From Arcticibacter pallidicorallinus (GTDB lineage: Bacteria; Bacteroidota; Bacteroidia; Sphingobacteriales; Sphingobacteriaceae), in the NCBI RefSeq assembly GCF_003002875.1, contig NZ_PVTH01000002.1, positions 248,001 through 312,000 on the forward strand: 64,000 nucleotides of DNA, in the 5' to 3' direction. Within the stretch, counting starts at the first letter, position 1; each line of letters starts with the position of its first letter. The notes under the pieces are model-generated. The model saw only the letters and a list, made by a program, of their open reading frames with translations, searched no databases and was not told where the DNA came from. Of the stretch, positions 1 to 10,357 are shown in pieces. A program made the translations under genes and the position numbers.

Positions 1-1
1 A

Positions 2-1084
2 GTTGCAACTAAAGACTCGTCATTTTATGCGAACTTTCGTTTCAGGATGCAAAACCGGATAGGAGCATATACGAACGGAGGAAGCGACCTTGGAATATCG
101 GAATTTGATGCTCGTGTGAGGCGCCTGCGTTTGAGAGCAGACGGTTATGTACTAAGCCCTAAGCTGGGTTATAGCATCCAACTGGCTTTCACGCGCAGTG
201 ATCAGGATTTTGACAACACTGGGATTGCCAATATCGTACGCGATGCTGTCGTTTTTTACCACTTTACAGACAACTTTTATATCGCTTTCGGCCAGAATAA
301 GCTTCCCGGAAACCGCCAGCGGGTTAACTCATCAGGCCAGCTTCAATTCGCTGAACGCTCAATCGTGAACGGTACATTCACAGTCGACCGTGACTTTGGT
401 TTAAAGGCGTATTATAATAACCAACTAGGCTCGGTTCCTTATCGGTTAAAAGGTGCGATATCTACCGGTGAGGGAAGAAGCGTGAACAATTCAGATAATG
501 GTCTCGCCTATACAGGAAGGGCTGAAATACTTCCTCTGGGACTGTTTAAGAATGAAGGTGACTATTCTGAAGGAGATCTGGAACGAGAAGAGACACCCAA
601 GCTGGCAATAGGGGCTGGTTATAGCTATAACGTGCGTACAAACCGTACAGGCGGGCAACTTGGTAAGGAGCTTTATGCAGCAAGAGATATGGGGACGGCA
701 ATGCTTGACTTGATTTTCAAGTTTAACGGCTGGGCGTTTCAATCTGAATACATGAGCCGGGATTCGGACGATCCGCTAACTTTCAGCGACGATGGCGATG
801 TGAGATATATTTATAATGGCTGGGGAATAAATAATCAGGTTTCTTATCTTTTTAGAAACAACCTTGAAACGGCCTTTCGTTATTCTCTTCTACAGCCTGA
901 GGATGAAACTGTTAATTACGAACGAAAGACCGAAGTTCTCGAGCTTGGTGTGTCGAAATATCTAAGGAGTCATCGGATCAAAGCTCAGTTTAACCTGAAC
1001 TATAATACTGAGGATGGAAAGATGAATTTGCAAAACAAGAATAACTACTGGGGAGCTTTGTTTCAGGTAGAATTGGGAATTTAA
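2..1084 (+). CDS. Phosphate-selective-type outer membrane porin (5' partial)
   Basis: C-terminal about 360 residues of an outer membrane beta-barrel; the frame is open to the left edge, so the start and signal peptide lie outside the window. The first internal ATG is at 47, but the codons before it read as normal protein of this family (FYANFRFRM). Alternating aromatic strands, the FGQNKLPGNRQRV segment and the C-terminal LFQVELGI strand fit the OprO/OprP 'phosphate-selective porin' family common in Bacteroidota. The family name comes from Pseudomonas; substrate here is not shown. No pho-type genes are adjacent in the window. Confidence 0.8.
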   Translation, partial: VATKDSSFYANFRFRMQNRIGAYTNGGSDLGISEFDARVRRLRLRADGYVLSPKLGYSIQLAFTRSDQDFDNTGIANIVRDAVVFYHFTDNFYIAFGQNKLPGNRQRVNSSGQLQFAERSIVNGTFTVDRDFGLKAYYNNQLGSVPYRLKGAISTGEGRSVNNSDNGLAYTGRAEILPLGLFKNEGDYSEGDLEREETPKLAIGAGYSYNVRTNRTGGQLGKELYAARDMGTAMLDLIFKFNGWAFQSEYMSRDSDDPLTFSDDGDVRYIYNGWGINNQVSYLFRNNLETAFRYSLLQPEDETVNYERKTEVLELGVSKYLRSHRIKAQFNLNYNTEDGKMNLQNKNNYWGALFQVELGI

Positions 1085-1149
1085 TTCTGTTTTTCTGTAA
1101 TATTTTTATTAAAGGTTGCGTTTTAATAACAACCGGCGATCTATTTTGT

Positions 1150-1157
1150 TAGATTTG
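1150..1157 (+). promoter_or_regulatory. Bacteroidota -7 box (TAGATTTG)
   Basis: Exact match to TAnnTTTG, 19 nt before the ATG at 1177. No TTG at the usual 20-bp distance upstream, so the call rests on the -7 box only. Confidence 0.35.
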
Positions 1158-1176
1158 TTTGAGACCACAGAATTAA

Positions 1177-1500
1177 ATGAGAAGATTCATTGCTAAAAAG
1201 GTATTCAGCATTATTTTCTTGTCCATCTTCATGAGCAAGATGGTTATTTCTGTAGCGCCTTTGGTAATAGCTCATATTGACTCCAAAAGTATGAACGCAG
1301 TGATCATGCAACTGGAGATAGAGCACCCAAAGTCAGCAGATGTCAAAGATTCTGCAATAAAGGAATTTCTCAACCTCAATACGATCAAGATAGGATCCAT
1401 AAGTCCGGTTCTTGTTCTCATGCGTGTCTTTGTAGATGATCATACCAAGCACCGACGCGTGTTTTATCCCTCCGTGCCTACGCCGCCTCCGAACGCATAA
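1177..1500 (+). CDS. Small hypothetical protein with N-terminal hydrophobic segment
   Basis: 107 residues. A basic N-terminus (MRRFIAKK) is followed by a hydrophobic stretch to about residue 31, so it is either a signal peptide or one membrane anchor. The tail is proline-rich and ends VPTPPPNA, a style often seen in short exported Bacteroidota proteins. No domain recognised. It lies between the porin and the SulP gene on the same strand. A TAnnTTTG box sits 19 nt before the ATG, which supports a real gene. Function unknown. Confidence 0.55.
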   Translation: MRRFIAKKVFSIIFLSIFMSKMVISVAPLVIAHIDSKSMNAVIMQLEIEHPKSADVKDSAIKEFLNLNTIKIGSISPVLVLMRVFVDDHTKHRRVFYPSVPTPPPNA

Positions 1501-1517
1501 TCCTTTTTTTAATTTAT

Positions 1518-1533
1518 TATCAGCTTGCTGATA
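1518..1533. terminator. Short hairpin between small ORF and SulP gene
   Basis: TATCAGC-tt-GCTGATA, a 7-bp perfect inverted repeat with a 2-nt spacer, preceded by a T-rich run (1503-1514). It contains the TTG at 1525 that would otherwise extend the SulP gene, which argues for the ATG at 1582 as the true SulP start. Could also be an untranslated-leader structure. Confidence 0.3.
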
Positions 1534-1581
1534 TCGTCATTATTAATTAATAGGATTGTTCTACTTAATAGCAGATTATTT

Positions 1582-3177
1582 ATGCCTGCATCAAAAGGCC
1601 TTGGGAAATATTTCTCAGCTCAAAATTTAAAGAAGGACCTCCCTGCAAGTCTTGTCGTCTTCCTGGTTGCATTACCATTATGCCTGGGAATCGCTCTTGC
1701 TTCTGGAGCCCCATTATTTGCCGGTTTGTTAACCGGAATCATCGGAGGTATAGTGGTTGCCGCAATAAGCGGCTCTCAATTAAGTGTCAGCGGACCTGCC
1801 GCCGGCCTTACCGTAATAGTTTTTACTTCAATCGCTCAGCTCGGAGGATACGAAATATTCTTACTCGCATTGGTGATAGCGGGTATTCTTCAGGTCGCAT
1901 TAGGCTTTATGAAGGCTGGTACGATAGCCAACTTTTTCCCTTCATCGGTAATAGAGGGAATGCTAGCAGCAATTGGTATCATTCTAATCATGAAGCAGAT
2001 ACCCTACGCGTTAGGATATAATGCGGACTTCGAAGGGAGTGAAAGCTTCCAGTCTGGCGGATCAAATACCATTTCGGGAATTTCAGACGCCCTGAGTATG
2101 ATCAGCCCAGGGGCCATAATCATCAGTGTTCTTTCGCTACTTGTTTTAATATACTGGAGCAAAATAAAGAAGGTTAATGTAGTTCCTGCACCCCTCGTTG
2201 TGGTGATTATCGGGATTGCTTTAAACTTCGCATTTAAAGGGACTTCTTTCGAGATTGCCGCTATTCACCTGGTGCAAGTACCTGTTGTAAATTCCTTCAG
2301 CGAATTCACGGGTCTGTTTATGACACCTGATTTTAGTCAGATATCCAACCCAACAGTATGGACTGTAGCATTTACAATTGCTATTGTCGCCAGTCTCGAA
2401 TCCCTGCTCAGTTTAGAAGCAGTAGACAAGATAGACCCCTATAAAAGAGTTTCTCCGACAAACCGCGAATTGGTAGCACAAGGAACAGGTAACTTGATCT
2501 GTGGTCTAGTTGGTGGATTGCCACTAACAGCGGTAATTGTACGGTCGTCAGCCAACGTTAATTCAGGCGGTAAAACGAAGGCAAGTAGCATGCTTCACGG
2601 TTTGTGGCTTTTAGCCTCGTTATTGCTAATCCCTGGATTGATCAATAGTATTCCACTGTCTTGTCTCGCTGCGGTATTGATATTCACAGGTTCTAAGCTT
2701 GCCAAACTTGCACTGTTCAAGAAGATGTGGCGTGAAGGGAAAGGTCAGTTTATTCCATTTATCGTGACGATTTTAGCGGTTGTATTTACAGATCTGCTGA
2801 AAGGTGTTGCTATCGGAATGGTGATCGGTGTATTCTTTATTCTTCGCAATAACATGCGTAATCCTTACTTCTATACCATTAGCAGCAAAGGAAATAAGGA
2901 TGTGATCCGGATTACATTGTCTGAAGAGGTATCGTTCCTCAACAAGGCAGCTATTTCATACACCCTTAACAATCTACCGCCTGAGTCGGATGTAATAATC
3001 GATGGAACCAATTCAAAATACATCGACCCTGATGTGCTCGAGGTAATACATAACTTCAAGCATAATGCCTACTCGAGGGCGATCATCGTGAAGCTGGAAA
3101 ATATCAAGCACCGGTACGATGTCCCTCAACTAAAAGAAATGATTTACAAACCTGAAAAAGTACACGAGAATGTCTAA
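1582..3177 (+). CDS. SulP-family anion (likely bicarbonate/sulfate) transporter
   Basis: 531-residue inner membrane transporter of the SulP/SLC26 family: N-terminal KDLPASLVVFLVALPLCLGIA, multiple hydrophobic helices to about residue 430, then a short cytoplasmic STAS-like tail (VIIDGTNSKYIDPDVLEVI). I chose the ATG at 1582 rather than the in-frame TTG at 1525, because the TTG sits in a hairpin and the family starts near the KYFSAQNLKKDLPAS region. The stop overlaps the start of a beta-carbonic anhydrase gene by 8 bp, so the two are translationally coupled. SulP-carbonic anhydrase pairs are usually read as bicarbonate uptake systems (BicA-like), but sulfate cannot be excluded from sequence. 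Confidence 0.88.
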   Translation: MPASKGLGKYFSAQNLKKDLPASLVVFLVALPLCLGIALASGAPLFAGLLTGIIGGIVVAAISGSQLSVSGPAAGLTVIVFTSIAQLGGYEIFLLALVIAGILQVALGFMKAGTIANFFPSSVIEGMLAAIGIILIMKQIPYALGYNADFEGSESFQSGGSNTISGISDALSMISPGAIIISVLSLLVLIYWSKIKKVNVVPAPLVVVIIGIALNFAFKGTSFEIAAIHLVQVPVVNSFSEFTGLFMTPDFSQISNPTVWTVAFTIAIVASLESLLSLEAVDKIDPYKRVSPTNRELVAQGTGNLICGLVGGLPLTAVIVRSSANVNSGGKTKASSMLHGLWLLASLLLIPGLINSIPLSCLAAVLIFTGSKLAKLALFKKMWREGKGQFIPFIVTILAVVFTDLLKGVAIGMVIGVFFILRNNMRNPYFYTISSKGNKDVIRITLSEEVSFLNKAAISYTLNNLPPESDVIIDGTNSKYIDPDVLEVIHNFKHNAYSRAIIVKLENIKHRYDVPQLKEMIYKPEKVHENV

Positions 3178-3877
3178 AGAAAATATATCAACATCTACGG
3201 TCAAAGAGCTACAAGATACTCAGATCCGCACGTATGAGCAATTATTAGAAGGAAACAAGCTCTTCGTTGAGAGAGAACTGGAACAGGATCCTGAGTATTT
3301 TAAGAAGCTTGCATCAGGTCAAAGACCCGATGTTCTATGGATTGGCTGTTCAGATAGCCGTGTTCCAGCCAACCAGGTTACCAATACCAAGCCAGGGGAA
3401 GTATTTGTACACCGGAATATCGCAAACGTCTGCGTGCACTCTGACATGAATATGTTGAGTGTGCTTGACTACGCAGTCAATGTATTGAAAGTTAAACATG
3501 TAATCGTAGCCGGGCATTATGGTTGCGGAGGTGTTGAAGCGGCTATGAGCAACAGGCAATTTGGCTTAATCGACAACTGGTTGAGACATATTAAAGACGT
3601 TTACCGGCTTCATTCACATGAGCTGGACCTGATCACTGACGATAAAGCCCGCGCCAAGCGCCTTGTCGAACTTAATGTTATCGAACAGGTATTTAACTTG
3701 TGTAAAACTACTATCATTCAGAACGCATGGGAAGAGCGAATTGACCTTCAGATTCATGGGTGGGTTGTCGATATTAGTACCGGAAGAGTAAAGGATATGC
3801 ACGTAAGCTGCAGCACTTCTGGAAATTTGGGCAAAGTATTTGATCTTGCTAAAAATCAGGTGCCACAAGCACATTAA
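3170..3877 (+). CDS. can: Beta-class carbonic anhydrase
   Basis: 235 residues. Zinc and catalytic motifs of beta-carbonic anhydrases are intact: CSDSRVPAN (Cys, with the Asp-Arg dyad) and the downstream GHYGCGGV (His and Cys zinc ligands). It interconverts CO2 and bicarbonate in the cytoplasm. Its first codons overlap the end of the SulP transporter, so the pair probably imports bicarbonate and equilibrates it with CO2 to feed carboxylases. A strong terminator follows the stop codon within 4 nt. Confidence 0.93.
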   Translation: MSKENISTSTVKELQDTQIRTYEQLLEGNKLFVERELEQDPEYFKKLASGQRPDVLWIGCSDSRVPANQVTNTKPGEVFVHRNIANVCVHSDMNMLSVLDYAVNVLKVKHVIVAGHYGCGGVEAAMSNRQFGLIDNWLRHIKDVYRLHSHELDLITDDKARAKRLVELNVIEQVFNLCKTTIIQNAWEERIDLQIHGWVVDISTGRVKDMHVSCSTSGNLGKVFDLAKNQVPQAH

Positions 3878-3880
3878 AAT

Positions 3881-3944
3881 ATATAGCTAAAACGCAATAA
3901 GGCCCGTTGCTGTTGCAACGGGCCTTATTGCGTTTTAGCTATAT
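3881..3944. terminator. Bidirectional terminator with perfect 30-bp stem
   Basis: Arms 3881-3910 and 3915-3944 are exact reverse complements (30 of 30), with a TGTT loop. It fills the gap between the carbonic anhydrase stop (3877) and the gcvP stop (3950), so one element can end both convergent transcripts. Each arm is GC-rich near the loop and AT-rich outside. Confidence 0.85.
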
Positions 3945-3949
3945 GAGGT

Positions 3950-6832
3950 TTATGCCTCGAGCTCTGAATAAGCCTCGATAGGAGGGCAAGAGCAGATCAG
4001 TGTACGGTCGCCGTGGGTCTCATTAACACGGCCAATTGACGGCCAAAACTTGCGTTCAGCAATGTATGGCAGGGGAAATGCAGCCCTTTGGCGGCTATAT
4101 TCTTTATCCCAGTTGTCTGCTGTTACAACAGCTGATGTGTGAGGTGCATTCTTCAGGATGTTGTTGTGCTTGTCGGCTGATCCTGTTAAAACTTCCTCTA
4201 TCTCCGCCCGGATTGCTATCATGGCATCGCAAAAGCGATCTAATTCATGCTTAGGTTCTGATTCAGTAGGTTCAACCATGAGTGTTCCAGCTACAGGGAA
4301 AGATACTGTTGGAGCATGGAAGCCATAGTCCATAAGTCTCTTCGCAATGTCTGTTACTTCTACACCCGCACTCTTAAATGAGCGGCAATCAAGGATCATC
4401 TCGTGTGCACACCTTCCCATGCTTCCTGAATAAAGTACCGGATAGTGGTCCTCTAGCCTGGATTTTATATAGTTCGCGTTCAGAATAGCGTACTTAGTAG
4501 CATTCGTTAATCCTTCAGCACCCATCATGGCGATATACGCGTGAGAAATCAGCAATATAGAGGCTGATCCCCATGGTGCTGCAGATACAGCTGGTATAGA
4601 ATGGTCATTGTTAATGTCGACTACGGTATGACCCGGTAGGAAAGGAACCAGGTGTTTAGCTACACCTATAGGGCCCATGCCTGGTCCGCCACCTCCGTGA
4701 GGGATACAGAAGGTCTTATGCAGGTTCAGGTGGCAAACGTCAGCACCGATAGATGCAGGACTGGTGAGTCCAACCTGAGCATTCATGTTCGCGCCGTCCA
4801 TATATACTTGTCCGCCATTCTCATGAATGACTTCGCATATTTCGATAATGGACTCTTCGAAAACCCCATGAGTGGAAGGATAGGTTACCATCAGGCAAGA
4901 AAGGTCATCTTTATGCTGAACAGCCTTGGTTTTCAGGTCTTCCACATCAATATTTCCATTCTCATCACATTTAACCACCACTACCTTCATACCAGCCATA
5001 GCTGCGGATGCAGGGTTTGTTCCATGTGCTGAAGAGGGAATAAGCACGATATTTCTATGGTGGTCATTGCGGTCAGCGTGATACGCTCTGATCACCATTA
5101 AGCCCGCATACTCGCCCTGTGCACCTGAGTTAGGTTGGAGGCTCATTGCTGCGAAGCCGGTAATCTCGCTAAGCCAGTCGTTAAGCTCAGATAAGATCTG
5201 CATATATCCACCCACCTGATCGGTAGGAGCAAATGGATGAATCTTGCTAAATTCAGCCCAGGTAACAGGAATCATTTCTGTTGTAGCGTTCAGCTTCATT
5301 GTGCAAGATCCCAATGGAATCATAGAATGGCACAATGAAAGGTCCTTGGCCTCCAAAGATTTGATATAGCGGAGCATTTCATGCTCAGAATGATGGTCGT
5401 TAAATACAGGATGCGTGAGGAATGTACTGCTTCTTTCCAGCTCCGCAGGAATTCTGGAAGAAACTCCCAGGATCAAGTCCTCGAAGTTAAGCTCATTCAG
5501 GTTTCTTCCCTTCACCTTTGCGAAGAAGCGAACGATGGTCTTAACGTCCTCGATTGAAGTCGTCTCATCAAGAGAGATGCATACCTCAGAGCCATTGAAG
5601 TCGAAGTTACAAAGGTTGTTGATGGCTTCAGCATGAATAGGGCCAGTCAGATTGCCCAGATCAAAGCGTATGGTATCAAAGAAAGTCAAATTCAGTTGTT
5701 TGTATTCCAGCTCTTCCAGCGAAGAGGCAAGCAGGGATGCCAGACCATGAATCCGGCCTGCAATATTGCCAAGCCCCTTAGGTCCGTGATAAGCTGCATA
5801 CATCCCGGCCATAATGGCCAGCAATGCCTGAGCCGTGCATATATTCGATGTCGCCTTGTCCCTACGAATATGCTGCTCCCTGGTCTGCAAGGCCATACGC
5901 AATGCATAATTCCCCGAAGAGTCAACCGTCACGCCGATAATTCTTCCGGGCATACTGCGTTTATATTCGTCCTTAGTAGCGAAGAATGCTGCATGTGGTC
6001 CGCCAAATCCCATTGGAATTCCAAAACGTTGGGTAGAACCGACAACAATGTCTGCACCCCATTCTCCCGGAGGAGTTAATACGGTCAGGCTTAGGATATC
6101 AGCGACAACTGTCAGTTTGATATTCAAAGCATGCGCCTTCGAAGCGAAGTCGCTATAGTTGTAGACAATACCTTTTCCTGAAGGGTACTGCACTATCGCA
6201 CCAAACATGCGATCATCAAGTTCCACCGTTTCATGGCTTCCAACAAGCAGCTCAATTCCATAAGGAGCAGAACGTGTTCTCAGAATATCTATAGTTTGAG
6301 GGAAAATGTCTTCTGAAACAAAGAATACATTCGCCTTCTGATTTTTGCGGAGGCTGTACTGCATAAACATGGCCTCAGCAGCAGCAGTGCCCTCGTCAAG
6401 CAACGAAGCGTTTGCGATCTCCATCCCGGTCAGGTCAATAACCATTGTCTGGAAATTCAGCAATGCCTGTAAACGGCCTTGCGATATCTCAGCCTGGTAA
6501 GGCGTATATTGCGTATACCATCCTGGGTTTTCGAAGATATTTCTTAGGATAACGGGAGGGGTGATATTATCATAATATCCTTTTCCGATAAAAGACTTGA
6601 AAACTTTATTTTTTGAAGCAGCTTGCCTCAAGTCATTTAAGTAGTCAAATTCGCTTTTTGCAGCAGGAAGATTTAATGGTTCTTTCAATCTGATCTGTGC
6701 AGGCACAGTTTGTTGAATGAGCTCATCAAGTGAGTCGACTCCTATTTGTGAAAGCATCTGTGTAGTTGCTTCCTGATCAGGAGCTATGTGACGCGATTCA
6801 AATTTTTCTTTGAAATCAATATTTAAATTCAT
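3950..6832 (-). CDS. gcvP: Glycine dehydrogenase (decarboxylating), P-protein
   Basis: 960 residues, the full length of fused (alpha2-type) GcvP. It decarboxylates glycine with PLP and passes the aminomethyl group to the lipoyl H-protein of the glycine cleavage system. The PLP lysine motif [18 protein letters not shown] is present near residue 700, and the N-terminal half ([20 protein letters not shown]) matches the duplicated pseudo-half. No gcvT or gcvH is adjacent, which is common in Bacteroidota. Start ATG is followed by a typical N-terminus ending in the [10 protein letters not shown] region, and a TAnnTTTG box lies 25 nt upstream. Confidence 0.97.
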   Translation of the reverse strand: MNLNIDFKEKFESRHIAPDQEATTQMLSQIGVDSLDELIQQTVPAQIRLKEPLNLPAAKSEFDYLNDLRQAASKNKVFKSFIGKGYYDNITPPVILRNIFENPGWYTQYTPYQAEISQGRLQALLNFQTMVIDLTGMEIANASLLDEGTAAAEAMFMQYSLRKNQKANVFFVSEDIFPQTIDILRTRSAPYGIELLVGSHETVELDDRMFGAIVQYPSGKGIVYNYSDFASKAHALNIKLTVVADILSLTVLTPPGEWGADIVVGSTQRFGIPMGFGGPHAAFFATKDEYKRSMPGRIIGVTVDSSGNYALRMALQTREQHIRRDKATSNICTAQALLAIMAGMYAAYHGPKGLGNIAGRIHGLASLLASSLEELEYKQLNLTFFDTIRFDLGNLTGPIHAEAINNLCNFDFNGSEVCISLDETTSIEDVKTIVRFFAKVKGRNLNELNFEDLILGVSSRIPAELERSSTFLTHPVFNDHHSEHEMLRYIKSLEAKDLSLCHSMIPLGSCTMKLNATTEMIPVTWAEFSKIHPFAPTDQVGGYMQILSELNDWLSEITGFAAMSLQPNSGAQGEYAGLMVIRAYHADRNDHHRNIVLIPSSAHGTNPASAAMAGMKVVVVKCDENGNIDVEDLKTKAVQHKDDLSCLMVTYPSTHGVFEESIIEICEVIHENGGQVYMDGANMNAQVGLTSPASIGADVCHLNLHKTFCIPHGGGGPGMGPIGVAKHLVPFLPGHTVVDINNDHSIPAVSAAPWGSASILLISHAYIAMMGAEGLTNATKYAILNANYIKSRLEDHYPVLYSGSMGRCAHEMILDCRSFKSAGVEVTDIAKRLMDYGFHAPTVSFPVAGTLMVEPTESEPKHELDRFCDAMIAIRAEIEEVLTGSADKHNNILKNAPHTSAVVTADNWDKEYSRQRAAFPLPYIAERKFWPSIGRVNETHGDRTLICSCPPIEAYSELEA

Positions 6833-7164
6833 GAAACGGAATGATATTGGGATACTGCAAAGGTATGAAAATGCGCTGGATTAAGCCAGAACGACCGTTT
6901 TTTTTAATTCGTATAATTCTTTTAAGTACAATTACTTAAGCGGGAAAATCCTGAAAATTTCATGAGCCTTCAAATTCCTTATATAATTATCCAAGAATTC
7001 CGAAAAGAAAAACAATTGACTGTTAATAAAGGTGAAAACACTTAATTCTTTGGAGTGTCTTTTTTAAACAAAAGGAGTTAGAACAAGCTTTCTCTGATCG
7101 AAGTTGCACGAAAAGGCGAGCTCTGCTGCTTAAAGTCGTCCGGTATGGGGAATATAACAGAAAC
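6833..7164. other. Intergenic region, gcvP promoter side
   Basis: 332 bp between the gcvP start and the pdxJ stop. It holds the gcvP -7 box; otherwise it is AT-rich. I saw only short start-stop runs (under 30 codons) and weak inverted repeats such as ACACT/AGTGT near 7037-7054. No RNA gene or glycine-riboswitch-like structure was recognised. Confidence 0.5.
6858..6865 (-). promoter_or_regulatory. gcvP -7 box (TACCTTTG)
   Basis: Exact TAnnTTTG on the minus strand, 25 nt before the gcvP ATG. No clear -33 TTG partner at 19-22 bp. Confidence 0.4.
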
Positions 7165-7899
7165 TTATCCTCTTAATTGATCAAGATAACGACCAATAGT
7201 GGCTTCCAGTCCAAAGTATAATGAGTCGCAAATCAAAGCGTGTCCAATACTTACTTCTAGTAGTCCCGGAATATTCTGAGCAAAGTAACGGAGGTTATGC
7301 AGGTCTAGATCATGGCCGGCATTAAGGCCCAGAGAAACTTGCTGGGCAGTCCGCGCAGCCTGTATGTAAGGCGCTATGGCAAGCTCCTTATTTACAAAAT
7401 AGTTCTTCGCATACGCCTCCGTATAAAGCTCAATGCGGTCGGTCCCCGTAAGCGCAGCCGCTTCAACCATTCGAGGATCCGGATCAACGAATATGGAAAC
7501 CCGGATACCGGCGTCCTTAAATACCGCAATAATCTCTTTGAGGTACTGACCATGCTTGATGGTATCCCAGCCATGGTTAGATGTAATTTGTCCCAGGGCA
7601 TCCGGAACAAGCGTAACCTGAGCCGGCTTGTTCGCCAGTACAAGCTGCACAAAAGACTCCTCCTGGCAGTTTCCCTCAATATTAAACTCCGTGGAGATCG
7701 CCGCCTTAAGATCAAAAACATCCTGATAGCGGATATGCCGCTCGTCGGGACGGGGATGAACCGTAATTCCCTGCGCACCAAAAGATTCACAGTCGAGTGC
7801 CGTTTTAACAAGATCCGGATTGTTGCCACCACGGGAGTTACGAAGGGTAGCAATTTTGTTGATATTAACGGAAAGCTTAGTCTGAGAATGTTGATCCAT
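7165..7899 (-). CDS. pdxJ: Pyridoxine 5'-phosphate synthase
   Basis: 244 residues from the ATG at 7899. PdxJ condenses 1-deoxy-D-xylulose-5-phosphate with 3-amino-2-oxopropyl phosphate to give pyridoxine 5'-phosphate. The N-terminal [17 protein letters not shown] and the [14 protein letters not shown] active-site region are diagnostic. An in-frame ATG exists 8 codons upstream (7923), but it lies inside a TAnnTTTG promoter box, so 7899 is the better start. The gene precedes nothing obvious on its strand; ahcY lies upstream with its own promoter. Confidence 0.95.
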   Translation of the reverse strand: MDQHSQTKLSVNINKIATLRNSRGGNNPDLVKTALDCESFGAQGITVHPRPDERHIRYQDVFDLKAAISTEFNIEGNCQEESFVQLVLANKPAQVTLVPDALGQITSNHGWDTIKHGQYLKEIIAVFKDAGIRVSIFVDPDPRMVEAAALTGTDRIELYTEAYAKNYFVNKELAIAPYIQAARTAQQVSLGLNAGHDLDLHNLRYFAQNIPGLLEVSIGHALICDSLYFGLEATIGRYLDQLRG

Positions 7900-7920
7900 G
7901 GATAAAAAAAAAGATGCCAC

Positions 7921-7928
7921 CAAAGGTA
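7921..7928 (-). promoter_or_regulatory. pdxJ -7 box (TACCTTTG)
   Basis: Exact TAnnTTTG, 21 nt before the chosen pdxJ start and identical to the box before gcvP. It overlaps the alternative upstream ATG, which helps decide the start. Confidence 0.45.
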
Positions 7929-7964
7929 AGCATCTTTCTATAAATTAAATATCTGAACAGCGTA

Positions 7965-9281
7965 TTAGTATCTGTAGGCTTCGGGCTTGTAAGGGCCGTC
8001 AACAGCAACACCGATATAATCAGCCTGCTCCTGATCCAGCACATCCAGCTCTACGCCGATCTTTGCCAGGTGAAGTCTTGCTACCTTTTCATCAAGGTGC
8101 TTAGGTAGCGTGTAAACACGGTTCTCATACTGGTCTGTATTCATCCACAGCTCGAGCTGCGCAAGCGTCTGATTCGTAAATGAATTAGACATAACAAAAG
8201 AAGGGTGGCCAGTTGCACATCCCAGGTTAACCAGGCGGCCTTCAGCAAGAATAATTACGTCTTTCCCGTCAATCGTGTACTTATCTACCTGTGGTTTGAT
8301 TTCTACTTTGGTATCGCCATAGTTGCCGTTCAGCCACGCCATGTCAATCTCATTGTCGAAGTGACCGATATTACAAACGATCGCTTTATCTTTCAGCGCT
8401 TTGAAATGCTCGCCGCGAACGATATTGCAGTTACCGGTACAAGTAACAACGATGTCAGCCTCAGCGATAGCCGTGCTCAATTTTTTCACCTCAAAGCCTT
8501 CCATTGCCGCCTGAAGCGCACAGATAGGGTCGATCTCTGTTACAATAACACGAACGCCAGAACTGCGCAACGATTCTGCAGAACCCTTGCCAACGTCGCC
8601 ATAGCCTGCAACAACAGCTACTTTACCAGCCATCATTACGTCAGTAGCACGACGAATCGCGTCAACTAATGATTCGCGACAGCCGTACTTATTATCAAAC
8701 TTCGATTTAGTAACCGAGTCGTTCACGTTAATAGCAGGCAAATGAAGCGTTCCGTTCTTCATGCGGTCATAAAGTCTGTGAACACCTGTTGTAGTTTCTT
8801 CAGAAAGACCTTTAATACCGGGGATCAGTTCAGGGAACTGATCAAACACCATATTGGTTAAATCACCACCATCATCCAGGATCATGTTCAAAGGTTTGCG
8901 ATCCTCGCCGAAATAAAGAGTCTGCTCAATACACCAGTTAAATTCTTCCTCAGTAAGTCCTTTCCATGCATAAACAGAAATGCCTGCAGCAGCGATTGCA
9001 GCAGCAGCATGATCCTGAGTGGAGAAGATATTGCAAGAAGACCAGGTAACGTCAGCACCCAGTTCAACCAATGTTTCAATCAATACGGCAGTCTGAATCG
9101 TCATATGAAGACATCCCGCGATACGGGCGCCTTTCAATGGCTTAGAAGGGCCGAATTCAGCGCGAAGAGCCATTAGTCCAGGCATTTCAGACTCTGCTAA
9201 ACCGATTTCTTTGCGACCCCAGTCTGCCAGGGTAATGTCCTTAACTTTGTAAGGAACGTAAGTTGTCTCTACTGATGACAT
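7965..9281 (-). CDS. ahcY: Adenosylhomocysteinase (SAH hydrolase)
   Basis: 438 residues. Cytoplasmic NAD-dependent enzyme that splits S-adenosylhomocysteine into adenosine and homocysteine, clearing the product of methyltransferases. The NAD-binding segment [19 protein letters not shown], the [13 protein letters not shown] substrate region and the C-terminal [10 protein letters not shown] tail are all intact. It has a well-formed Bacteroidota promoter directly upstream, so it is probably a single-gene transcript that may read into pdxJ 65 bp downstream. Confidence 0.97.
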   Translation of the reverse strand: MSSVETTYVPYKVKDITLADWGRKEIGLAESEMPGLMALRAEFGPSKPLKGARIAGCLHMTIQTAVLIETLVELGADVTWSSCNIFSTQDHAAAAIAAAGISVYAWKGLTEEEFNWCIEQTLYFGEDRKPLNMILDDGGDLTNMVFDQFPELIPGIKGLSEETTTGVHRLYDRMKNGTLHLPAINVNDSVTKSKFDNKYGCRESLVDAIRRATDVMMAGKVAVVAGYGDVGKGSAESLRSSGVRVIVTEIDPICALQAAMEGFEVKKLSTAIAEADIVVTCTGNCNIVRGEHFKALKDKAIVCNIGHFDNEIDMAWLNGNYGDTKVEIKPQVDKYTIDGKDVIILAEGRLVNLGCATGHPSFVMSNSFTNQTLAQLELWMNTDQYENRVYTLPKHLDEKVARLHLAKIGVELDVLDQEQADYIGVAVDGPYKPEAYRY

Positions 9282-9305
9282 AGATTATAATGTTATTGTT
9301 TGCCA

Positions 9306-9336
9306 CAAAATTACGCAATAGTTTAGCCAATATCAA
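9306..9336 (-). promoter_or_regulatory. ahcY promoter: TTG-N20-TAATTTTG
   Basis: Minus strand: TTG at 9334-9336, 20-bp spacer, TAATTTTG at 9306-9313, then 24 nt to the ahcY ATG. Spacing and both elements match the Bacteroidota sigma-A (-33/-7) consensus. Confidence 0.65.
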
Positions 9337-9459
9337 AGACGCCGGGAACTCCTGTAATTAAGGATTTTGGCCTGACATTTCCCGCCCGCACCAACTCCGC
9401 TTTTACAATTCGCCATTCATTTCTTACTTTTCCTTATCTTTCGCCTAAATCATTCGATT

Positions 9460-10320
9460 GTGAAAAAATACCTCAACAAGTATCTCCTGCTAATCATTCT
9501 GTTCATTTTCTGCGGCCTGGGCGCTGACGCCAGGGACGTAATCAGGATATTGACCATAGGAAACAGCTTCTCCGAAGATGCAGTGGAGAACTATCTCTAT
9601 GACCTTGCTAAGGCGGCCGGCGACAGCCTCGTGATTGGCAACCTCTACATCGGTGGTTGCTCGCTGGAGACCCACAGTGCGAACGCTGCTTCCAACGCAG
9701 CAAATTATTCATACAGAAAAATAGTAGGCGGCAAAAAGACAGTAACGCCCGGACAAACCCTATCCTACGGTATCAAAGATGAGCCCTGGGATTATATCAG
9801 CTTCCAGCAAGCAAGCCCTTACTCAGGTCTGGCACAATCCTATTTTCCACATCTGCCTAACCTGATGGACTATGTCGCTGCACATGCCCTCAATCCCAAA
9901 GTGAAATACATATTTCACCGCACCTGGGCTTATGCTAAGAATTCTCCCCACAAAGGTTTTGCAAATTATCAGAACGATCAGGACCAGATGTTCAAGGCAA
10001 TAGTAAAAGCGACGAATGAAGTGACGGAAAAGGTTCAGAGGCTCAAGATCCTCATTCCCGCAGGTACGGCCATCCAGAACGCGAGAACCAGTGTCATCGG
10101 TGATAGTCTGACAAGAGACGGCTATCATCTGCAGCTAACTTACGGACGGTACACCGCCGCATGCACCTGGTTGGAAGCACTAACCGGAAAGAGCCCTGTC
10201 GGTAATACCTACATCCCTGAAACGATTACAAGGGAACAGGCAAATATCGCCCAGCACGCTGCCCATTATGCCATACGCCGGCCTGATAAAGTGACTTCCC
10301 TGGCAAAAGCTAAACTATAA
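9460..10320 (+). CDS. Secreted DUF4886 / SGNH-hydrolase-like protein
   Basis: 286 residues starting at GTG. Residues 1-24 form a signal peptide (KKYLNKYLLLIILFIFCGL). Residue 30 on reads ILTIGNSFSED, the block-I serine motif of SGNH hydrolases, and the C-terminal part has DGYHLQLTYGRY, the block-V Asp-x-x-His. DUF4886 proteins in Bacteroidota are often linked to polysaccharide or acyl-ester processing; the substrate here is unknown. It is a single gene with a perfect 14-bp terminator stem following it. Confidence 0.8.
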   Translation: MKKYLNKYLLLIILFIFCGLGADARDVIRILTIGNSFSEDAVENYLYDLAKAAGDSLVIGNLYIGGCSLETHSANAASNAANYSYRKIVGGKKTVTPGQTLSYGIKDEPWDYISFQQASPYSGLAQSYFPHLPNLMDYVAAHALNPKVKYIFHRTWAYAKNSPHKGFANYQNDQDQMFKAIVKATNEVTEKVQRLKILIPAGTAIQNARTSVIGDSLTRDGYHLQLTYGRYTAACTWLEALTGKSPVGNTYIPETITREQANIAQHAAHYAIRRPDKVTSLAKAKL

Positions 10321-10357
10321 GTACATTCAGCTGGTCTGAATACCTGCTTGAAATATC

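Noticed and set aside
1525-1581. N-terminal extension of the SulP transporter from TTG
   Set aside because: The TTG lies in a hairpin loop and the extra residues do not resemble the family N-terminus.
6833-7164. Possible glycine riboswitch upstream of gcvP
   Set aside because: The -7 box is only 25 nt from the start codon, leaving no room for an aptamer in the leader, and no aptamer core was recognised.
7312-7905. 197-codon plus-strand frame opposite pdxJ
   Set aside because: Antisense to pdxJ, Arg/Asn-rich, no family resemblance.
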